This document shows, in pieces, positions 33,086 to 45,314 of a DNA stretch of 64,000 bases. The notes beneath the pieces were generated by a model. The model was not told where the DNA came from, did no database searches, and worked only from the letters and a program-made list of their open reading frames with translations. Source of the stretch: Austropuccinia psidii (lineage: Eukaryota; Basidiomycota; Pucciniomycetes; Pucciniales; Sphaerophragmiaceae); assembly GCA_023105745.1 (NCBI GenBank), contig JALGQZ010000007.1:50387569-50451568 (forward strand), given 5' to 3'. The translations under genes and the position numbers were made by a program. Within the stretch, counting starts at the first letter, position 1. The number at the start of each line of letters is the position of its first letter.

Positions 33086-35899
33086 AACAAATGGAACTCT
33101 TTTCAAATGAGCTATTAAAACACTTAAACGACCATCCTACAGACCCTCTGAGAATAATTGAGAAAAAATTAAACAATACCCAAAGTCATTTTAATTTTTT
33201 ATTATCTTGTATCACTTGAAACGGAATATGGATTTCATATATATAGCTAAGGTGCTAAGATAAATGGCCTTGGTGAATTTTCAAGATAATTTCAAACCAA
33301 AATGACTCAAGCTTCTTGTGAAACACACAATAAGCTGGCTTATCTGGAAGCTATATATGACTCAGAAGCTGACCAATTTAGTTAAGATAAAGCTTAATGT
33401 AGATAAACCTAGCTATCAATTTATTTTTCAAGATATTTGTATCTCATATACTATATATTCTTGGAATAAAATATTGTCACATTGAGAGAGTTTGAGTGAG
33501 CTATTGAAGAAATTTCATCATTTCCTGAACTTTAAGAAGATTTTTCTCACATATCCAAGGCTTATGCAAGAATTTGAAATAGTAAAAGATGAACACCTGC
33601 CACCAGGTGTAAAATTTTAATTGGGGTTGGACTTGTGTTGGACTGATATTGTAATTCTGGGAGTAAATTAATTTTCCATTTGTATGTTTCAGAAGATTGT
33701 TATGTCACACATGCAATCCATTCATACAACATTAGAGGTCTTAAACAGGAAATTGGACACTATATCAGATCTAAGAATAATTCAGGAAATTAATTTTAAT
33801 TTAAATTCCAAAAAATCTATCAACACAATATGTTTTGAGAGGTGGATAAAAACCATGTACAAAATGAGAATAATGATGGATATGAAGGAAACAAAAATAA
33901 TAACTGACTTTTGGATGAATTTTAAGCTATAAATATTCTATTCTAAATATATTTTAAAAATATCAGCCCCAAAATTTGCATTTTCCTCAGATATTCAGCT
34001 TTATAAAAGCTATATTTTTTTTCAAATTCCTTTATCAATAAGTAAACATTCTTGAAACTAAGAGCCATGAGATAAACTAAAATTCAATTTATATTACATG
34101 TAATTTAACCTTATTTATATGTTAATAATAAGAACCCAACATTCAGGTGTCTGTAATATGATCCAGATATCTCAAGCTCACTAAAATATTCAACCTTGCT
34201 AAAGTTCCCTTATTTAATGAGATGTAGATCCACCTCAAAAGTGGTATTTGAATTCTAAAATAGTCAATATTTTGAGCTTGTAGCTTAAAATATAAAAAGG
34301 GTATGATTTGAAAAGAAATTTTAATAATAATTTCTTCCACTTCAGCCCATATAGCTGTTAGGAATATCCAATTTTGATATGATATATCTCCTATTATTTA
34401 GAATGAATCATTTTCGATTCAAATTTGTATTTTTTTTATAATAGAAGAAGAAATTTGTTTCCATATCTTTAAAAAGAATATATATAGAATCAAGAGGAAA
34501 GGGGAATAAGGAAATTAGTTTCTAAAATTATAGAGTAGATGAGTTGTTTCAAACTCTTCCATTTTGATGGGCTAGAAATAATTTTTGGAATAAAAAATGT
34601 AAATTTAAAATCCTCATTAATTGGGATGAACTATGGCATTGTAAATATTGAGTATATTGTGTAATTCCTTCTCAATTTTGACAAAAAATATTCCAGATAA
34701 TTAAAAGAAAGATCTTACATTTTTTCTTTCAGACTAGCCATTATATGAAAATTTCATTAAATAAACAAACTAAGCTTTAAAAGGTCGCAAAAACTTCCAT
34801 GAATTATTTTCAACCTCTAATACTAGGAGAGAAAAATAATTGTGTTTTTAAGTACTTCTATGATATTGGATGGTAATCTCATTAAGCTGTGATATTCATA
34901 GAAAAACATTTCTTCAAAGATCAAAGCAGTAAAATATGTTTTCATATACCAGAAAACTGATTTTTTTGTGACAGATATTTAGCCCTTTTTATATAACAGA
35001 CATTAAATAGGATAATATCTTATATTTTCTCAAGTGAGAAAAGAAAATGAATATAAATAGAAGGTTTGGTTCTTAATTTTTTTTAAAAGGGACAAAAGGA
35101 ATGTATTATTTAATTTTTTTCAATCGAGAAAATTATTCCTTTTATAATAATTGCATATTTTGAATGTAGATTTCAAAATGTTTTCTTTGTATTTCTCTAT
35201 CATTAAAATACATTTTTACTTTTTTTTGGCTATATTTCTGTTTTTATATGTAATATCCTTTATCATGAGTTTCGCAAAAGTAAGAATTTAGGATCTTTTA
35301 ATACTTTTTTATTGATATATGCACATGGCCTAGTTCATTTGTTGCATCTTGAAAAAATCTCTCCCTTTGTAATATGAAATTTCATATTAAATCATGATAT
35401 ATTAAAATAGTCTTGTTTCAAATAATTAGACTATTTTACAGAAAATGCAAATTGTTTTGTAAAAGTTTTTTTGGAATATTTTTTTTGCATGGAGAAAAAA
35501 TATATGGTAGATAATACCCTCTTCAAATTCTGAGTGAGAATTTGAAAATATAAAAAAAGAGAATCATTCTTCTCATTCTAAAGACTCTTAATACTCAGTA
35601 TTACAAGTAATTTTCTTACAACTATCTAATTATTATTCTTAATGAGAAAGCTAGTTCATCGCTACTAAAGGGTTATTCCATGAAGCTCTGTTTAATTGGG
35701 ACAGTTGATCAAAATTTAAATACAAATTTCTCCAAATAAATTAGAACTGAATTTTCTACATTTTGGAAATTAAGCTTCTGGTATTTAAAACATACTCTAA
35801 GCCATTTTATTCTCTTTTAAATACTTCAAAATAGGGAGCTATAGGGTAGGAAGGCTTTTTTATTTGAAATTTAGTTGATTATTGAAGCTCAAAAAAGAA
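33086..35899. other. AT-rich DNA, no gene seen
   Basis: Only short frames without recognisable content (for example 33684-33932, plus). No clear repeat partner in the window. Confidence 0.6.
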
Positions 35900-37690
35900 C
35901 AATGGATTAAATATGAGAGCTATATTTTTATAATAATTATTTTCAAATAGCTTGTAAATAATGGATATGAAGCTTTTACAAGGGTATTAATTGTATTCCT
36001 TTCTCAAAATATTTTTATATAATAAATAGGATTAGAGATGTTTCAGTATGAGTAATTTCAGAATAGTTAGCAATTTTTGCCTGATATATGGCCCAATTAT
36101 TTGAAGTATATACTACTTTAGATTAAACTAACTAATATAATAATCAATCTTAGAATAAATAAGTTTCATTTGATACTCTTGATCATTGCTCAGATTTTTA
36201 TTTAAAAATTAGTGTATCCAAGAAGAAAGAAAAATGAATTGAAAAATTAGAAAATTCATTTTCAAAGTTCTTAATAATATTGATACTTCATGTACTAACT
36301 CTTCTCTCTATATTAAATGAGCTGTGAAAAAATAAACTTGATTCCCCTTGAAGGTATGTATATCTTATCATAATTCTATGGAAAACTTGGCCTTCTTTTC
36401 CTATTTGCGTGTAAGTGGTGGAATGTAAGGATCCATATTATTCTAAACTTCCTTTTTAGATGAGATCCTCAATAGAATCATTGTATTCCAGATTCTGTTA
36501 CCAATTATGAATCACTTGAAATTATTACCCATCCATTTGAATCAATTTTTTCAAAGAATTCAGCATTTCTGAAAAATTAAGAAATTTCAAATTCTCAACG
36601 ACATTATATCCAATTTCATATTTTGAAAAAAATTTGGAACACTTATTTTTTAATTTGGAATAATTTTAATTAACTTGGTATATCATACTCAAAAATATCA
36701 AAATGTTGAATATTTCCTATTACAGTTAGTGTCACAGTGAGTTTTACATCCTTTTGATTATTAAAATCTATTATTCATTCGAAAAATTATATACCAATAG
36801 ACTTGGTAGAGAACTAACTGATTAACTTATATAATGATTTGTCATTATTATACTGCTTTATTTTGAAGTTTGAATTAAGTAATGAAAATATTCATTTGGA
36901 AATGAATTGCCTCTTTTTGAACACTTCACAAGAAAAATTACTAATTTGATAAATTATTTCAATGAGGGAATGTCGATTACCAAAGATATTATTGGATGTT
37001 GTGGATTCTATGGGAAATTGGTTTCTCACATGCTGTTTATATCTGTAGCACATCAAAATGGATTATGATACTCCATTAGTTCAATCTAATTACTTGAAAA
37101 AAAGGGTAATATGAAGGTTCTGAAAGCTTTTTCAAGGCTTTTTTATAATTTGAAATTCCTTTCTTCATTGAATAACACAAATCAAATCTTTTGTTTTTTG
37201 AAAAGAAGAACAGTTTGAAAATAATTTCAAGGATGAACTAATATTTACAAATTAAGAAGTAGAAGATAAAAATCTCCCTGGTTAATCAAAGTATCTTGTC
37301 AATTTCAGATATAGAAGTTTAGTCAAATATTACAATATATCCGTATGCTTCAGTAAGAAAAACCCAAATCTTGTTTGTCCTCAATAAGAAGATATGTAAG
37401 CATAGTATATGAGTGAGAAACTATTCCAAACAAATAAAATTTTTTATTTGAAAATCAAAGCCCAAGAATGAAATTATTTTTTTCACATTTTGTTTTAATC
37501 AATAAAGTTTAATGACCACTTGAAGAAAAGAATTAACTAATTAATATTTTGTGCTTTTATATTTCAAAAACGTATCAAATAGCTCTTACATACTGATCAT
37601 TTTGAAGCTTCTCACAACATTCAATCAATTTTATATTAATTTTTCTGTCCCCTTTTTGAATTAATCTTAAATTTAAAACAATATTTCAAG
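35900..37690 (+). repeat. Dispersed AT-rich repeat Z, copy 2
   Basis: Direct repeat of about 2300-4128. The best stretches are 36127-36300, 36700-36900 and 37020-37640. Copies differ by many substitutions and small indels, so the duplication is old. The repeat may extend further right in this copy, since copy 1 is cut at 4128. Confidence 0.7.
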
Positions 37691-39044
37691 AATTTATATT
37701 CACAATTATGAAAATTTGCGCCTTTTCATACTAGTCCCTTTTTGAAAAATGGATATTCAAATACTGAACTAAATATAAAGTGTGAATACTTTCCAAATCA
37801 CTGTTATTTTATTTTTACACAAAGGCTATGGTGCTGGTATTAATCATTAAAATTGGAATTCAACATGAGCAAAATGGCTGACAGAGGGTTTTGCATTTGG
37901 AAATTAGCTTAGAAAAATCCTAGACTGAGTGTGGAACCTTGCTGTTAATTAAGTTAGACTCAGGACTTCACTGTTTGTTGTTATTCCAAGTTATTCTAAG
38001 CCACTGGTGTATTGCATAATTCTCAAGATTTTCTTTTCTTTTTTGAATGAATATAGTAGAGATATAGAATATTAAATGAAAGTCTTTTCCTTTTATATTT
38101 TAATAATCAAAAGAATATTCTTCATGATATAAAACAGAATTATTAAATCTATTTTCAATTTTGACAATGATATCCTTTTGATGGCCAAAATAAGTCAAAT
38201 CCACTCTTATGAATTAATAAAGCCTCTATCTTTCTTGATTTTTGACTTATTATTACTTCATGAAAGTACTATTTCTTATTTCTTTCAAAACCAATGGCTT
38301 CCAAACATAAAAGTTAGCTTTTTTCCACTAATCCTCTTCTGAATAAACTGGATTGTGGATATTTTTGCATTTTAAATAGTTAAATGCCTGTAACTTCAGA
38401 AGCAACAAACAAAGGCTTTCAAATTAATTTCAATAAAATGATTTCCAAGAGACATAATATTTTTATTATTAATCAATTAGGATTTCTGGAATTTATTTAT
38501 TATTTTGATTTTTTTCATTTTCTGGTCACTTTTGCTCATCATTGAGTTTTATCAATCTTTATTGTTAAGGGTAAAGTGTCTCTTTTTTTTCAAGAAAAAA
38601 TTAATTTCTCTTTTCATTTTTAGGATATGATTACTTAGATTGAAATAGAAGTACTAGGTGATAAAAAATAGTAGAAGATAACAATTATCAGCAGAAATTT
38701 AACAGAGAGACTCCCTAAGGGTCAATATTTATTTCTCATAACTTATGAGAAAAGAGTAGAAAACAAAAATTAGAAGCAGAAATTTAACAGAGAAACTCCT
38801 CTAAGGTGGATGAAATTTTTTATGTAAGATGAGGTTTAAATAGTAATTACAGTAATTTGTGTTTTTTGTATGACCAGAAATTTAAAGTTTATGCTTATAT
38901 GTTAACACTGGGCTGTATATAGTACAGCCATTTCCACTTGAGGGGATAAAAAACTGAAAAGGAAATGAAATTAGAGGCCCTGTATTGACAGCTACTGTAA
39001 AATTGTCAACAATCGTAGAAAACATTACAGTCGTGGCTATTACA
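37691..39044. other. AT-rich DNA, no gene seen
   Basis: Contains the local repeat AGAAATTTAACAGAGA(G/A)ACTCC at about 38693 and 38775. The pre-insertion site of the solo LTR is at its right end. Confidence 0.6.
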
Positions 39045-39049
39045 GATCC
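39045..39049. repeat. Target duplication, left (GATCC)
   Basis: Identical to 40903-40907. The sequence across the pair reads TTACA-GATCC-TGTAC. Confidence 0.85.
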
Positions 39050-40902
39050 TGTGAGCCTTGAGGTATATTTTACATACCAAATAGGCCACAATTATCTTAA
39101 AAATAAATTTTGAATTATGCATAACTCATAAGTCATGAATATATCCAAAATTCATCATTTTTGATTTCAGAAAAGATGAATAGCTTTTTATTGAGTAAGT
39201 AAATCCATAGATTTAAGGCCAGATTTGGACTCTACACAAAAATTCACCTAGGGTAGCTCCATAGAGTGAATAAGCTCAAATTAGCTCTTTGAGGTGTTAA
39301 TATGGAAAATATTTCAATACCACATAAAAGATCCGTGAAAATTTTTGTTTTTCTTAAATTCATGCCAAAATAATGGGAATGTTAGAAATTCCATGTTACA
39401 TATACACTAAGAATAGTGTTATGCATGTTTTGAGCACTTAATATCATGGTATTCTTACATGGACTTTTGGTACACCCATAGTGGATATCTCACTTGAAAC
39501 TTGACTTTCTATTTTGATGTGAAAAATAAGCGATGGGGACAAAAGATATCAAAGAGAGCCAGGGTACCCAACTTCTGAGGCCTCAGAGGCATGGACAGCT
39601 CCAAAGCTTGGATCCATGGCTGATCTTGGCCCAATTGGTAAACTAAAACCTTTTGGGAACTTGGTTACCATGTTACAACTACAGTAAATCTTAAGAAAAT
39701 AGCAAATAACCTGCTATTTTGACATGCCAAGGAGGTAAAGAGCTACTTAGACTCCTGTAACCATGTCAATCCTTCATGATTTTCCATGGATAAACCCCAA
39801 AAGAGTAATTATATATTTACAATTCTACGTAGAAATGAGGTAAAAACTTCAAAAATTCATTAAAAACACAATTATTAATTAATATTTCTGAAACTTTCAG
39901 GACTAATGGCAAACTGTATTATCTATGGTACAACCAAAAAGAATTATGGATTTACTAGTCAAATTCAAAGTTCTACTGACAGTCCATTTTTGACTATTCT
40001 ACGTGAAACACTGAATCTTCAAAAATTCACAGTAATTACAACCAGTGATGAAATTGCCAATAACATTGATAACTTTGAAAAATAAATGATTCTTTTGGAA
40101 TAAAAAAAGATTTACAGATGTTACTCCTTTTATTCTTAACCATATTGGGGTTGGTAGTCACATAAAAGCATTAATTAAGTAATTATGATAATCTTACGTG
40201 ACAACAGATGATGCAATCAATAATCCAAAAGGGTTTATTGATTTCTGACTCACTGGTTTTTCAGTTTGCTCCATGGCACGCCTTTGTGAGCTATTGTTGA
40301 CTTAAAAGAGGCCTCCTCTTGCTGTTGTTTTCCATCATCATCTTATTATTCATTTTTAAACCATTATTACCAACAAGTAAGTATTAGTAAAGCTATTCTC
40401 AAGTGTTTTAAATCTTTCAGAATCAATAAGAAAGACGTGAAATCATAGAATCCAACTATATATTGTTGTAATACTGTTATAAATACATTTTGATCCCTTA
40501 AATCCACAATTCTACATCAAATCTCTCTATCTTATCTTTCAATAAGCTCTTTGGAATATTGGTGAGTGATTTATCCTTAATTATTAAAGTTTTTCTCTAA
40601 AGAATTAGTTTTCTTCAAGAATTGTATTTATAATTATTCTTGCAAAAGATAATTATATATTAAAATAATTTTATTATTTTAATAAAAGAAGTTTTATTAT
40701 TAAAATCTTCTGGTAATTGATTCTTGTAGACAATTACTGTTCACTGTTAAAATCACTAGTAGTGTTCAACATGTGAAAGAAATAATTCTTGAATTATTTA
40801 ATTGTGGTTATAATAATATTTTATTATTATATTACATAAGAACAGACATAGTACTGTTGATTAATAGTAATATAATCATCATTTTCATAGTCAAATCTTA
40901 CA
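39050..40902 (+). repeat. Solo LTR, family LTR-A (1853 bp)
   Basis: Starts TGTGAGCCTTGAGGTATATT and ends AGTCAAATCTTACA, giving inverted termini TGTGAG/CTTACA, and is flanked by perfect 5-bp duplications GATCC. The same sequence appears truncated and reversed at 1-527, diverged at 26110-27880 and as a fragment at 45049-45314. No interior coding region is attached anywhere in the window, so the parent retrotransposon is unknown. The length is large for a fungal LTR. The flanking duplications have not decayed although the family is diverged. Confidence 0.85.
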
Positions 40903-40907
40903 GATCC
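40903..40907. repeat. Target duplication, right (GATCC)
   Basis: Second copy of 39045-39049. Confidence 0.85.
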
Positions 40908-42916
40908 TGTACTGTAACACATTTGACATTTGTGAATGAGTTTACAGTAGAGGGCCTTGAAAGGCTGCCTACTGTAATTTTAATTGACAAAAGAAACATA
41001 AAATCTAGTTAAATCCAATGAATCACATGAAAAAGAAACATAGGGCAACTTAAAAAAAAGACAAAAAAACAAAAATTCATAAAATACTCAAAATGAAATA
41101 TCACCATAGAAATTAATAACAAAACTCAAAAAGTGAAGTAAAAAGAATAAAAGAAATTTTTTTTGAATAGCATAAAGAAAGCTTTTGCTATTTATTTTCT
41201 TTAACAAAAATAAAAAAATATTTATTTTTATAATAAAATGAAGTGCAGAACATGCTTCATGTGTTCTTCCATCCCTTATTTTTTTGAGTGATCTCCATCA
41301 CTTTATTCAAAATATTTTTCAAAAAATGATTTTTGAGATTTCTTGCAGTTTTTGTGTTTCTATTTGCACATCCAGCTTTCAAATTAAAGTATATTTATGT
41401 TACTACAAAATGTGAGAAATAACAGTGGGATTATATAAGCTCTATATCATTCTGATGAAACAAGTTGAAGATCAGAATGTTTGGCTTTATTTCAAGAAAT
41501 GAAAACCAGTTAACTAAAGATCTAAGCACTATCTTCCAATATAGAATAGTATTCTATCAAAAAAGTCTCAAAAAGCTTTTATTTGCCTGTAATATTGCTC
41601 AAATATTTGCAATATTACAATTAATAATATTTCTTTGATTTTTGTAATATTCAAGAGAATTTTCTGTAATTTTGAAAAATATGTTGTTTCAAAATTATGT
41701 CATATTTCCATGGATAAAAGAATATTATTAATGATTTGCTTTGATGATTGATCCATCTTCTTTAAAATAAATGTGTCTGTGGTCATAAAGGACTTTGACA
41801 AAAAACTGTTCAGAAAATTCCATGAAAATTATTGTCGACTCATTTAATCCCTTGAGGAACCTTTGATAGTGAAAATTCAATGCTTTCAACATGATTTGGA
41901 CCATATTTCAATTTTAATTGGACATGGCTCTGACATGATATTTGTTCCAGTTAAGCCATAGTTCCCAAAACATTCCAGCATTTTTTTGTGGCTTCCCTCT
42001 TCAAAATTTGACCCTAATAAATAATTCAAGTCTTAAATTAAATATAAACACAAAAAAACAAAAAATATTTTCATATCATCTTTTGAAAACACTTGAAGAA
42101 ACTGAATATATAACATGTTAAACTAAGCTTCATAAACAGATGATAACTAATTATTTATCATTATTTTAGGATTTATAGATTTATAAAACTGATTTTACTT
42201 TCTAAAGCTTCTCAAAAGCTTTAGAAATGAAACATGAGACAGAAATTTCTTTAAAGAACTTATTTATACCAGTTATCTTGCTTTCTTATCATATTCCTAT
42301 TATTTGAAAGCAATTGAATGAATTATTTTATTTACTTTAAGATACTCAGTTCCTAGTTCTTCTCAATAGACATTGAGTTTGTAATTGAGCTTTAATAAAC
42401 GTCTTAAAAAGAGTCTATAATGGTTTTCCATATACCCTTGAGGAAATTTTAATGTAGAGAAATTGGGAGATTATATTCTAAATATATTCTATAATTTGAT
42501 TTTCTGACTGTGCATCAATGATGGTGCCTAAAAGATATTTTGAGATAATTAATGTTATCAGCCCATCAAGTTCAGGTACAATCTTTAATTTCTCAATGCA
42601 TGGAGAGCTTTCAATATATCCTAATAATCAAAATTTCATCAAAGACTAAGAAAGCTAAAGGTAAAATGTAAAGCTCCTATAAAATACAAAAAGAATTGTA
42701 AAATAAAGGAACCTCATAGAAATATATCTTGATAACACTTTCCAAAATAATCAGATAATTTTTGAAAATGAGGGCTAGCCACATTGATAGATGAATATTA
42801 TTTTTTCCAGAGATTTCGCACAAATCCTTGCATTGTTTTAGCTTCATTTTGTATTCTGATACATCTCCTAACCTTCTTTACTTAAAATAAGAACTTTAAC
42901 AATCTTGTTTCTCCAG
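40908..42916. other. AT-rich DNA, no gene seen
   Basis: No supported coding region or repeat boundary. Confidence 0.6.
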
Positions 42917-43666
42917 TGTAGCAACCACTAATCAGGGGTAAGGGCATTCATACTTACACCCACTCAAACACCTCAAACCAGCAAATACACTGTGTGTATC
43001 AGCATTCAATTTCAGAAAATCTTCTTTTCTGAAAAATGCATACAGTCCGGTTCATCAATACAGCTTGGAATTACCCCATACAGTCTGGATAAGCCATTCT
43101 CAAACTGTATGATCACTTGATACCACCACTCCTCTTGTAAAGATCCTGTACAGCCGTACAGGACCTGTATTGGCCAGAATTAATTCAAACATCAAATCTT
43201 CTCATGAAAATTCTCTTTCTGGATCAGGGCTGGTGACTCTCACATATACCAGCCCCCCCTTCTCTCCCCTGGGGACTTTTCCCCAGTTAATTAATTGAGT
43301 ATATTTATTATTTTATAATTATTCTTACCCTTATTTTGGGAATTATAACTATTTGATTTTAAGTTAGTCTTTGCCTCTTTTTTCTTTCTTTGCCTGTACA
43401 GTATGAGCTGGGTGGCCATATCCTTATTAACCCCTCTCTTTCCATTCTGACAGGTTGAAACAGTGGACTTGGACTTGTTTGTGGTTGGCTCTTTTATTTT
43501 TACTCTTATTTATTGTTTCTGATTTTCTTATATTCTTTTATTTTAGTAATTCATCTCTTAACACTCTTCTGTGTATTTCTCTCTTACCATATACTTGAGC
43601 CCTCCATAAGCGAGTCCCAGTTTACTCAGTGCCAGGCCCTCTTCACTTAGAAGAGCCCCTATGACA
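42917..43666 (+). repeat. Gypsy LTR, family LTR-C, plus orientation
   Basis: The 3' end ...AGAGCCCCTATGACA is the reverse complement of the TGTCACAGGGGCTCTTGG start of the LTR at 45315. The stretch GGGGACTTTTCCCCAGTTAATTAATTGAG near 43263 matches the inverted form of 45690-45720. The 5' boundary at TGTAGCAACC is inferred from the TG start and is less certain. A perfect hairpin (CCTGTAC-AGCC-GTACAGG) lies at 43145-43162. Confidence 0.7.
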
Positions 43667-44301
43667 TTAAATTAATTAAGTCATATTTGATTCTTTCTTT
43701 TCATTCATTTTATATTCCTTTCTCTCATTCATCAATTATGACCTTTTCATGATCTTATGATTCTTAATGATAATGATTTTTTATAATCAATTTTCATCTC
43801 ATTCATTATATTATTATGAAAATTGATTCTTTCATTTCTTGATCATTTCTGACCATTTCATTTCATTCTCAATTCTATTTCCATAAAATCTCTCTTTTGT
43901 TTTTGTTTATTCAGCTCTTATCAGGAGTTATTGATTGGGATTCATTTGGGTTATTGATTCAGCAATTCAGGATTTTATTTGGATTGGACTGATTGACTTT
44001 TGAATTCTTCAATATTACCAATTTATCCTCAAGAATTGATTATTGATTATTGATTTATTTTTGATTCCTGAAGATATTGATTTCACTGATTGATTCCTCA
44101 AGACCTTGAATTGAAATTGAAGACATTGATTGATTGATTATTGAATTCTTCAAGATTATTGAGATCTGATTGACGGCTGATATTGACTGAATTGATTGAT
44201 TGAATTTGATTTCACCTCAAGACTTTATTGATTATTGATTTGGACAAGCTTTGATTTCTTATTTTCAAGTATCCTCAACTTCTCATTTTTAATTTTCCAA
44301 T
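43667..44301 (+). other. Gypsy leader, simple-sequence rich
   Basis: Untranslated leader between LTR and Gag. From 43980 it is dominated by imperfect TTGATTGA/TTGATTAT runs. It mirrors 62740-63427, the leader of the outer minus-strand element, so the low-complexity leader is a family trait rather than local slippage only. Confidence 0.7.
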
Positions 44302-45048
44302 AATGCCAATTCGGCATAGCCCCACAGCCAAAAATACTAGATCTCGAAGAAATCCAGCTGTTCTCACTCCTACAGCAAGGGTTCCTCTTGACCACACACC
44401 ATAAGTTCACTGAGTGCAAATTTGGACAGAAGACCACCAATGGAAGGCAAAGCACCCTCCAGAAGAGGGGGAATGAAATAAAGAAGATCAAGATCTTTCT
44501 CTTGCCTTTTGGGTGGCTATCCTGGCATGTCTGAAGGTGCAAGAGCAAGACTTGGACAAATTGAAGATGAAGAGGGGGAGGAGTCTGTGGAAGAGGAAGA
44601 TTCTGGAGAAGCTGAAGTGGATGATGCTTTGGAAAATGCTCCAGAGTACCCCAGGATTCTAATCTAGCCCCTAATAATCAATCTCTTGTCTCTCAATATG
44701 ATCCAAGTCTCCTCAAGATCATGGAGCAAATGGCTACTATTAGGGGACAGCTTTCTCAAGCAACAGCCCACTGGGAAAATTCCAAAGCCCCTGCATTCAA
44801 GAATCCATAAATGAAGGCACCTGATTATTTTGATGGCACTCAAGCCCAAAAATTGAGAAGATTTATCCAATCCTGTCAATTGATTTTCCATAATGATCAA
44901 GCAAATTTCTCCTCTGACAGGAAGAAAGTTCTGTACTCAACTTCTCTTCTCACTGGTAGGGCTGGAGAATGGATTGAACCCTACCTCTCCAATATTTCGA
45001 ATGAAGATCCTTCCTACCTCCTCAATAATTGGCAATTACTTGAAAACA
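44302..45048 (+). pseudogene. Gypsy Gag remnant, truncated
   Basis: Begins MPIRHSPTAKNTRSRRNPAV and LTPTARVPLDHTP, matching residue by residue the start of the Gag at 52557 (MPIKYSPPARQTRSQARSQA). After several stops and frame changes it is again readable at 44811-45048: MKAPDYFDGTQAQKLRRFIQ, DRKKVLYSTSLLTGRAGEWI, then LLNNWQLLE, where homology stops. This is the capsid-like core of Ty3/gypsy Gag. It is non-functional: about half of Gag and everything downstream are absent. Confidence 0.85.
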
Positions 45049-45314
45049 TGAAAACAGATGATGCTATCATTAATCAAAAAAGGATTACTGTTTTCTCACT
45101 CACTGGGTTTTGAGTTTTCTCCATGGCACACCTCTGTGAGCTGTATTAGACTTAAAAGAGGCCTCCTCTTTCTTTTTTTTCCAAATCATAACATTATTCA
45201 ATTATACCATTATTACCAAGAAGTAAGTATTATTTAATCTCTTCTTAAGTGTTTTATTATTTCAGAATCAATCAGAAAGACATAAAATAATAGAAATCAA
45301 ATACATATTGTTGT
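45049..45314 (+). repeat. LTR-A fragment
   Basis: Matches 40196-40470 of the solo LTR (AGATGATGC, CTCCATGGCACACCTCTGTG, AAAAGAGGCCTCCTC). It is cut at 45048 by the Gag fragment and at 45314 by the next gypsy element, whose insertion point lies within TATTGTTG of the LTR. Confidence 0.8.

Larger units (their letters stand above)
42917..45048 (+). mobile_element. Ty3/gypsy element fragment (5' end), plus strand
   Basis: Contains one LTR (42917-43666), an AT-rich leader with TTGATTGA runs, and the beginning of a Gag gene homologous to that of the minus-strand element at 45315. It stops abruptly inside Gag at 45048, where LTR-A sequence begins. Protease, reverse transcriptase and the second LTR are missing. 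The elements share the TTAAATTAATTAA-type text just inside the LTR, so they belong to the same lineage. Confidence 0.8.

Noticed and set aside
44225..44900. Minus-strand frames over the Gag remnant
   Set aside because: The plus strand encodes recognisable gypsy Gag here; the minus frames are shadows.
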